Translations under genes and position numbers: made by a program
Shown: positions 59,101 to 64,000 of the stretch, one piece after another
Layout of the letters: the number at the start of each line of letters is the position of its first letter
Position numbering within the stretch: position 1 is the first letter of the stretch
The notes under the pieces: generated by a model
What the model saw: only the letters and a program-made list of their open reading frames with translations
The model's database searches: none
Told to the model about the DNA's origin: nothing
Assembly: GCF_019112525.1 (NCBI RefSeq)
Contig: NZ_CP077800.1
Coordinates: 1,302,001-1,366,000 of the forward strand
Direction of reading: 5' to 3'
Length of the DNA stretch: 64,000 nt
Origin: Modestobacter sp. L9-4
Lineage (GTDB): Bacteria > Actinomycetota > Actinomycetes > Mycobacteriales > Geodermatophilaceae

Positions 59101-60235
59101 CGGCCTCCCGCACGCGGGCACCACCGTCGGCCGGGACGACGCGCACCGCAGCGTGCGGCTGGTGGCCCGGCTGGTCGCCGAGGTCGACCGCCGCCGGGCC
59201 GGCGCGACGGGCGAGGAGCCGCTCCTGCTGCTGCTCGTCGACGGCTGGGAGAGCCTGACGGCCCAGCTGGAGGAGGCCGACCCGGCGGCCGGTGCGGGCG
59301 GCCTGCTGCGGCTGGTGCGCGACGGCGCGGCGGTGGGGCTGACCGTCGTGCTCACCGCCGAGCGGGCGGTCCCGGGCAGCCGGCTGGCCTCCGCCGTGCG
59401 CAGCCGGCTGGTGCTGCCGCTGCCCGACCGCGCCGACTACGCGGTGGCCGGGATCGCGGCCCGCGCCGTCCCGGGTCGCCGCCCACCCGGCCGGGCGCTG
59501 CTGGGTGAGGACGCCGTCGAGTGTCAGCTGGCCCTGCCCCGGCTGCCGGTGGACCCCTGCGCCCGGCCTGCCGCCACCTCGACGCTCCGGGTCGTGGAGC
59601 TGCCCGCCGACCCCGAGCTGCCCCTGCCCCCGGTCGACGACGGCACCGCGGGCGGGCTGGCGCTGCTCCTGGGGCCCGGTGGTGACGACGGCGGACCCGT
59701 CGAGATCGACGTCTCCCGGACCGGCGGGCTGCTGGTCGTCGGCCCGCCGGGCAGCGGGCGGTCCGCCACGCTGCAGGCCCTCGGCCGGCACTGCCGGGCG
59801 GCCGGTGTCCCGGTGGTCGCGCTGGTGGCCCCGCGCGACGCCGGTGACGGCGGCATCTCCCGCAGCGACGCCGCGGGGTTGCGCGCCTGGGTCGCCGCGC
59901 AGGACGGCCGGCGTGCGGTCGTACTCGCCGACGACCTGCCGGCCCTGCCCGACGACGTCGCCGACGTGCTGGGCGCCGCGGGTGGTCAGCTGCTGGTGCT
60001 GGCCTCCGGCACGGCCGCGGAGCTCGCCGCCTCGTTCCGGGGGGCTGCGGTCGGCCTGCGGCGCAGCCGCACCGCCCTGCTGCTCCGCCCAGCGGTCGGT
60101 GACGCCGAGCTGCTCGGGCTGCGGGTGCCCCGCACCCCGCTCCCGGCCCGGCCGGGCTCGGGCTGGCTGGTGGACGCCCGCGGCGCGACGCGGGTCCAGG
60201 TCGCCCGCCACCGGACGGAGGCGGGCGAGCGGTGA
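56150..60235 (+). CDS. EssC/EccC-type FtsK-SpoIIIE ATPase with FHA domain (type VII secretion)
   Basis: The ~1361-residue protein has an N-terminal ~90 residues of unassigned fold. An FHA domain follows (about 92-190; LGRG, SRRH, GSSNGS), then two membrane helices (about 240-285) and three FtsK-like modules. Module 1 has Walker A GTTGSGKS near 623 and Walker B VIVVDEFATL near 725. Modules 2 (GPRSGRS near 941) and 3 (GPPGSGRS near 1198) replace the Walker Lys with Arg and are probably regulatory. It likely drives export of the divergent WXG100 protein. Start choice is uncertain; GTG 56150 gives a sensible N-terminus, with GTG 56192 an alternative. Confidence 0.88.
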   Translation: MTPPDREPAVRTWTVHGLGGAVDVDVRAPDDASLADVLGPLGHQLGAPGALLWSGSGALPVDTPLTAAPLRHGAVLGLGRPGPRPSPSTGSGALELHVVGGPDAGRALPLEQGDLVLGRGAGCALPLADPDVSRRHAVVSVAEGRVRVADLGSSNGSSLTAGPGGPVRLTAELREWPVGATLRLGASALRLTGPRGATLQCSPAPGGRVLVRPLRAVPGPTGAGEVRLPAPPPEVPRRRLGWVAVLLPAVGGVLMAWLLSAPHFLFFALLSPVVAVATWSSDRLSGRRARRRDVAEHAAALAGAHAELDAAVAADLAARDEAHPDPARLTAAARRRSSPLWSRGGDEVLLTRLGTGPGTTAVTRIDPDGSRAPARTGHVPVTVPLAGTGGLGIVGPRPVALAAARALVCQLAVLVPPSDLRIVLLCGSREAVDWRWARWLPHLVASRTDATSPLPELLGPGGGGGPHTLVLLDGPLDQPTAAAVAGAPGVLRLDLADTEPGLALPALARLQVTGETGTTARLRMPCADQEQLLTLDATTEGTAERLARDLAALAGPVRAGGLPDAARLLDLPADGLSLAAGAERTGGSWSRTRARLTAVLGATDQGPLSIDLVADGPHALVAGTTGSGKSELLQTLVASLALHHPPDRCSFLLVDYKGGAAFGEAAALPHTVGVLTDLDPQSTARALRSLSAELTRRERLLAEHGARDLDQVPAEVPAGRLVIVVDEFATLAEELPGFVTGLVGIAQRGRSLGVHLVLATQRPAGVVSPEIRANCSLRICLRTTDEGDARDVLGSTLPAALPPDRPGRAYLRAGNGAPVLLQVARVSTGADAAGAPVSVTRRPWPAVPTLPRTPGAVTGPTDLQRLVRAVGDRARADGTAAPDRPWLPPLPDRLPATALDPTTAGTPATVLRIGLQDSPDAQLQSPLELDLAAGGGWLLVGGPRSGRSTALQTVVGEAVHQLPPARLQVHALDHGGGAVQALVAGLPHAGTTVGRDDAHRSVRLVARLVAEVDRRRAGATGEEPLLLLLVDGWESLTAQLEEADPAAGAGGLLRLVRDGAAVGLTVVLTAERAVPGSRLASAVRSRLVLPLPDRADYAVAGIAARAVPGRRPPGRALLGEDAVECQLALPRLPVDPCARPAATSTLRVVELPADPELPLPPVDDGTAGGLALLLGPGGDDGGPVEIDVSRTGGLLVVGPPGSGRSATLQALGRHCRAAGVPVVALVAPRDAGDGGISRSDAAGLRAWVAAQDGRRAVVLADDLPALPDDVADVLGAAGGQLLVLASGTAAELAASFRGAAVGLRRSRTALLLRPAVGDAELLGLRVPRTPLPARPGSGWLVDARGATRVQVARHRTEAGER

Positions 60236-60302
60236 GCCCGCCTCCGGGGAGACGGGAGGTGCGCCCGCCGGCGGAGCAGAGCGGGCGGGTGTCCCGCCGG
60301 GG

Positions 60303-60806
60303 TCAGAGCAGCTCGAGTGCGGGGCCGATCTCCTGCGTGGCGTACCAGGCCAGCTCGTGGCCCTCGGCCTGGTCGACGACGAACTGGGCGTCGGTGCTGC
60401 CGAGGTCGGCCTCCAGCACCACGCCCACCGCGGCCCGCACGTCGTCCTCGGCCTCGGCGACGTCGATGTGCGCGCTGGCGATGTCGGACCGGCCGACGTC
60501 GGCGGTGGTGCGCGCAGCGCCCGGGTCCGCACCCTCGTCGACGATCGGGGTGATCGTCGACTCCGGGACGTCGGCGGCCAGCACCACGCGGCGCCGGGCC
60601 GCACCCGGGTCGACGTCCATCAGGCGCAGGCTGGCCCGCGCCGCGGCGATGAGGGCGGCGTACTCGAGCTCCTCGTCGTCCTCGCTGAGCTCGTAGGCCT
60701 CCCGCAGCTGCGGAGTGACCGTGAAGACGGTGAGCGGGCCGGTCAGCCGGCCCTCGTCCAGCAACCGCTGCAGCACGGTCGTCGTGGCCGGCAGGTACAC
60801 GCGCAC
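60303..60806 (-). CDS. DUF6912-like protein of unknown function
   Basis: The 167-residue protein begins MRVYLPATTTVLQRLLDEG and is acidic, with a ferredoxin-like alternation in its second half. It resembles DUF6912, an actinobacterial family without known function. The GTG at 60804-60806 has GAGGAGG about 10 nt upstream. It is convergent with the ATPase gene (67-nt gap). The 133-nt gap upstream holds a palindromic CGCAGAG-C-CTCTGCG that may end the WS/DGAT transcript. Confidence 0.75.
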   Translation of the reverse strand: MRVYLPATTTVLQRLLDEGRLTGPLTVFTVTPQLREAYELSEDDEELEYAALIAAARASLRLMDVDPGAARRRVVLAADVPESTITPIVDEGADPGAARTTADVGRSDIASAHIDVAEAEDDVRAAVGVVLEADLGSTDAQFVVDQAEGHELAWYATQEIGPALELL

Positions 60807-60939
60807 CCCGGTTCGCCTCCTCAGTCGTGTGACAGCGACACCAACGTCACCGGCCCGGCGATCTTCCCAGGCGACCCTCCCGCGCCCTGCCGCGCGTCGA
60901 CCCGCCCCCTGCGCAGAGCCTCTGCGGAGGGGTCCTCCA

Positions 60940-62340
60940 TCAGGCGGTGGCCGCCTCGACCAGCTGGCCGACCTCCTGCTCGATCAGGTCGGCCAGCACG
61001 TCGACGTCGCTGACGCTGTCGCGGTCGCCGTTGAGGCCCACGTACACCGTCCCGTCGTAGCTGGTCAGCCCGATCGCCAGGCCCTGCCCGCGCACCAGCG
61101 GCACGACGGGGAACACCTCGGCCATCCGGGCACCGCCGGCGTACAGCGGGACCTGCGGGCCGGGCACGTTGATCACCACCAGGTTGAACAGCCGCCGGGA
61201 CAGCCCGCTGGCCGCCCGCGCGCCGAGGGCGTGCAGCGTGGGCGGCGCGAAGCCCGACAGCGCGCTGAGTGTCCCCGCCCCGACCGACTGCCCGCTGGGC
61301 GCGACGCCGCGCATGGCGTAGCTGATCCGGGTCAGCCGCACCCGGGGGTTGGGCTCGCCGACGGGGAGGTCGACCAGGAACGACCGCACCTCCCCCGCCG
61401 CGGCGTCGTCCTCACCGCGCACCGACACCGGCACGAGCGCGCGCACCGTCGTGCTGCTGACGACCGGCTCGCCCCGGGACAGCAGCCACTCGCGCAGTGC
61501 GCCGGTGATGACGGTGAGCAGCACGTCGTTGACCGTGCCGCCGTGCGCGGCCCGCACGACCCGCAGGTCGTCGAGGGTCGCCCGGGCGACCGCGACCCGC
61601 CGCTGACGGCCGATCGGGGCGTTCAGGGAGCTGGCCGGTGCCGGCGAGACCGCCGTCCGGGCCAGCGCCGCGGCCAGCCCACCGGCCACCCCGGCCCAGC
61701 GCACCGCCGTCGCCCGCACGTCGCCGACGGCGGTGCGCGCGGTCTCCAGCACGTCGGAGGGGCGCCGCAGGTAGTCCTCGACGGCCTCCCAGACCAGCGC
61801 CGCTGCACCCGGCGGGCGGCGCGGCAGCCACGGGTCGGCCGCGGGCAGCGGGGTGGTGCCCGCCGCGGGGTCGGGGTCGAGGATGACCTGGGCGATGTCG
61901 ATCGCGCCCAGTCCGTCGACCAGCGCCGGGTGGGTCTTGGTGACGACGGCGGTGCGGTCGCCGGCCAACCCCTCCACGAGGTACATCTCCCAGAGCGGAC
62001 GGCTGCGGTCCAGCGGCCGGGCGGTCAGCCGGGCGACCAGGTCCAGCAGCTGCTCCTCGGTGCCGGGCCGAGGCAGCGCCGACCGACGCACGTGGTAGCC
62101 GAGGTCGAAGTCGGGGTCGTCGACCCAGGCGGGGTTGGCCAGGTGCCCGGGCACCTCGACCACCTTCTGCCGGTACCGCGGCACCAGCGGCAGGCGTGCA
62201 CGCACCAGCTCGACGAGCGTCTCGAGGTCGAACTCGCCGGACGGGCGGTCCAGCACCAGGACGGCGCCGACGTGCATCGGGGTGCCGGGCTCTTCCAGGT
62301 ACAGGAAGGACGCATCCAACGCGGTCAGCCGATCGACCAC
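60940..62340 (-). CDS. WS/DGAT-family wax ester synthase/diacylglycerol acyltransferase with HPxxxDG motif
   Basis: The 466-residue protein has the WS/DGAT layout: LTALDASFLYLEEPGTPMHV at the N-terminus, RSRPLWEMYLVEGL, and the C-terminal VINVPGPQVPLYAGGARM and LTSYDGTVYVGLNGD. The catalytic motif is normally HHxxxDG but reads HPALVDG near residue 135, so the second, catalytic His is Pro. Triacylglycerol or wax ester synthesis may therefore be impaired or altered. GTG 62338-62340 has GAGGAGG upstream. It is on the same strand as, and 80 nt after, the cpaE-like gene. Confidence 0.9.
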   Translation of the reverse strand: MVDRLTALDASFLYLEEPGTPMHVGAVLVLDRPSGEFDLETLVELVRARLPLVPRYRQKVVEVPGHLANPAWVDDPDFDLGYHVRRSALPRPGTEEQLLDLVARLTARPLDRSRPLWEMYLVEGLAGDRTAVVTKTHPALVDGLGAIDIAQVILDPDPAAGTTPLPAADPWLPRRPPGAAALVWEAVEDYLRRPSDVLETARTAVGDVRATAVRWAGVAGGLAAALARTAVSPAPASSLNAPIGRQRRVAVARATLDDLRVVRAAHGGTVNDVLLTVITGALREWLLSRGEPVVSSTTVRALVPVSVRGEDDAAAGEVRSFLVDLPVGEPNPRVRLTRISYAMRGVAPSGQSVGAGTLSALSGFAPPTLHALGARAASGLSRRLFNLVVINVPGPQVPLYAGGARMAEVFPVVPLVRGQGLAIGLTSYDGTVYVGLNGDRDSVSDVDVLADLIEQEVGQLVEAATA

Positions 62341-62420
62341 CGTGACCCTCCTCACCGCCGGGGCCCTCACGCTACGGGCGATGACCAGCTCCTCTCCCCC
62401 GGGGGTGTCCGGCCCAGCGG

Positions 62421-63701
62421 TCAGGCCCGGCGGCGTCCGCGGCGGCCGGCGGGGGCGGGCACCCCGGCCAGCCCGGCGGCCAGCGTGCGGAGCGCGGCCC
62501 GCAGCGGCGACCCGGGCGCGGCCTCGGCCAGCGTCCGGCCGGCGGCGAGTGCGGCGTCGGTGGCCCGACGGTCGGCGGGCAGGAAGGCGTGCACCTGCCG
62601 GCCGGTGAACCGGTCGAGCGCCGCGGTGATCTCGCGCTGCGGGTCACCGGGGACCGGGCCGCGCCGCACCTGGTTGACCACCACGAGCGGCTCGACGTCG
62701 GGCAGCACGTCGCGCAGCTCGCCCAGTGCGCGGACGGTGCGCTGCAGGGCGACCGGGTCGGCCCCGCTGACGCAGAGCACCTCGTCGGCGGCGGCGAGGA
62801 CGGCGAGGGTCGCCCCGTTGCGGCGGGGCGCGGCGGTGTCGAAGGACAGCTCCTCGTCCTCCTCCACCGCGAACCCGCAGTCGACGACGGTGAGGGCGGC
62901 GAGCCGGCGGGCCTCCTCGAGCACGACCTCCACGCCGGAGGGGCGCAGTTCCGGCCACCGGTCGGCACGGGCCAGCCCGGTGAGCACCCGCAGCTGCGGG
63001 GTGACGGCCCACGCCAGCCGGGCCAGGGCGGCGAGGTCGAGCGTGCCAGCCGAGGCCTGCCGGGTGGCGGCGACCAGGCCCGGGGACTCGTCGAGCAGGC
63101 CGAGCACCTGGGCGACGACGCCCCCGTACACGTCGGCGTCGACCAGCAGCGTCGACACGTCCAGGCGGGCGGCCTCGTCGGCCAGGGCGACCGCGACCGT
63201 CGTCCGGCCCGGCGCCCCGGTCGGGCCCCACACCGCGACCACCCGGCCACGGCCGGCCGGGCGGGCCGACTCGGCAGGCGGCAGCCCGAGCACCGGCAGG
63301 GCGGCGCGCGGGTCGCCGACCTCGTGCCCGGCCGTGAGCTCGCCGGTCACGGCCTCGCGCAGCGCGCGGGCGATCGTCTCGGGGTCGGCGTCGGCGGACA
63401 GCACCCGCCCGACGCCCCACTGGCGCAGCCGGTCGGTGGCGCGGGTGTCCCCCGGCTCGACCAGCCCGACGACGGCGATGCCGGCGGCGGTGAGCCGGGC
63501 GACCGCGGCGCCGTCGAGCCGGCGGAGCTCGGCCGAGAGCAGCACCGCCTGGCCGGTGCCGGTCGTGGCGGCCGCCAGCAGGTCGCCGACGTCGACGCAC
63601 CGGCGGACGACGGTGACGCCGTGGTCCTCGCGGTCCAGGGCGCCCACCAGCTCGGACTCCCAGGCCGCCCCGGTGACGGCGGTGAAGACCTGCAGCGCCA
63701 T
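62421..63701 (-). CDS. CpaE-like MinD/ParA-family ATPase (Flp pilus assembly)
   Basis: The 426-residue protein has an N-terminal receiver-like pseudodomain (about 1-130) and a MinD-like ATPase: VVAVWGPTGAPGRTTVAVAL in place of KGGxGKT, LLVDADVYGGVVAQVLGL, and LTVVDCGF. CpaE/TadZ proteins localise the Flp/Tad pilus machine at the membrane; many have a deviant P-loop like this one. The ATG overlaps the stop of the upstream SAF-domain gene as ATGA. No cpaF follows; the next gene is the WS/DGAT acyltransferase. Confidence 0.83.
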   Translation of the reverse strand: MALQVFTAVTGAAWESELVGALDREDHGVTVVRRCVDVGDLLAAATTGTGQAVLLSAELRRLDGAAVARLTAAGIAVVGLVEPGDTRATDRLRQWGVGRVLSADADPETIARALREAVTGELTAGHEVGDPRAALPVLGLPPAESARPAGRGRVVAVWGPTGAPGRTTVAVALADEAARLDVSTLLVDADVYGGVVAQVLGLLDESPGLVAATRQASAGTLDLAALARLAWAVTPQLRVLTGLARADRWPELRPSGVEVVLEEARRLAALTVVDCGFAVEEDEELSFDTAAPRRNGATLAVLAAADEVLCVSGADPVALQRTVRALGELRDVLPDVEPLVVVNQVRRGPVPGDPQREITAALDRFTGRQVHAFLPADRRATDAALAAGRTLAEAAPGSPLRAALRTLAAGLAGVPAPAGRRGRRRA

Positions 63702-64000
63702 CAGCCGGTCGGCCCGGCCGGTGCGGCACCCGCGGCGGGCCCGGCCGGGGCCAGGGCGGGCCCGGCCGGGGCGGAGTCGACGGAACTGCGGACGACGACC
63801 ACCAGACCCCGGCCGCCGATCGCGGCGAGCACCCGAGGCGTCTCCTGCGCACCGACGGCCACCACCACCTGCAGGGTGGTCGAGGACGTCGACAGGACGC
63901 CCTCACCCCGGCCGGTCACCGCCTGCACGGGCGCCCCGGAGAGGACCAGGTCGACGTCCCCACCGGTGGCGGCGTCGGCGCCGACGGCGGGGTCGGCGAC
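63701..64000 (-). CDS. SAF/CpaB-like Flp pilus protein, C-terminal part
   Basis: This is the C-terminal ~99 residues of a gene that continues past the right edge. It includes DVDLVLSGAPVQAVTGRGEG and VVVAVGAQETPRVLAAIGGR and ends in an Ala/Pro/Gly-rich tail. The segment resembles the C-terminal half of CpaB/RcpC proteins, which bear an SAF domain and act as a periplasmic part of Flp pili. Its stop overlaps the cpaE-like start, supporting the assignment by context. The signal and SAF domains lie outside the window. Confidence 0.65.
   Translation of the reverse strand, partial: VADPAVGADAATGGDVDLVLSGAPVQAVTGRGEGVLSTSSTTLQVVVAVGAQETPRVLAAIGGRGLVVVVRSSVDSAPAGPALAPAGPAAGAAPAGPTG

Noticed and set aside
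1..64000. Insertion sequences, integrases, prophage genes or CRISPR arrays
   Set aside because: I found no transposase, integrase or phage structural motif and no regularly spaced direct repeats.

Overview
The window is about 73% G+C with strong G/C third-position bias, and its gene content and order point to an actinobacterium. Family-level placement in the Geodermatophilaceae (Blastococcus, Modestobacter, Geodermatophilus) is inference only. From memory, about 0.4-45 kb is collinear in outline with Mycobacterium tuberculosis Rv3193c-Rv3212: UPF0182, PDZ protease, Zincin_2, ABC1 kinase, whiB7, uvrD2, mycoredoxin-1, nudC, adnB/adnA, ATL, moeZ, DUF3152, alpha/beta hydrolase, TetR, DUF3107, ferritin-like protein, rhlE and a PQQ-propeller protein. 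I used that order to support several calls.

Layout. 0-0.45 kb: edge of a GNAT gene and an initiator tRNA-Met between two hairpin terminators. 0.45-10 kb: envelope proteins and proteases, a ThiF-like protein and an ABC1 kinase. 10-13.3 kb: whiB7 with a long attenuator-like leader, then uvrD2. 13.4-18.8 kb: mycoredoxin, an ANTAR regulator and a uridine-kinase-like protein, facing a nudC and M16-peptidase operon. 18.9-25 kb: accessory genes (lipoprotein, DUF2510, M20 peptidase, hydrolase, TetR and three acetyltransferases). 25.1-32.7 kb: a DNA-repair operon (DinB-like protein, alkyltransferase-like protein, AdnA, AdnB). 32.8-45.3 kb: moeZ, a secreted GH31 glycosidase with three inserted carbohydrate-binding modules, DUF3152, and the rhlE/PQQ block. 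45.4-55.7 kb: hydrolase, MpaB, ComB-like protein, LysG/LysE amino-acid export pair, glyoxalase-fold protein, RecB-like nuclease, PHP phosphoesterase and small membrane proteins. 55.7-60.2 kb: a minimal type VII secretion pair (WXG100 protein and FHA-FtsK ATPase). 60.3-64 kb: DUF6912, a WS/DGAT acyltransferase, and CpaE plus SAF-domain Flp-pilus genes cut by the window end.

Recurring signals. Many start codons lie 6-7 nt after a TANNNT-type -10 hexamer with no Shine-Dalgarno sequence, implying leaderless mRNAs. Operon junctions commonly use 4-nt GTGA or ATGA overlaps, and hairpin terminators separate convergent genes.

The most unusual observations are two related 26-codon micro-ORFs of identical length. 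Each bridges two operon genes with 4-nt overlaps at both ends: one between the two M16 peptidases, the other between adnA and adnB. Other notable points are the whiB7 leader with a 102-codon ORF and a terminator, the GH31 enzyme with modules inserted into its N-terminal domain, two apparent CTG starts, a NudC without its zinc cysteines, and a WS/DGAT with an altered catalytic histidine motif.
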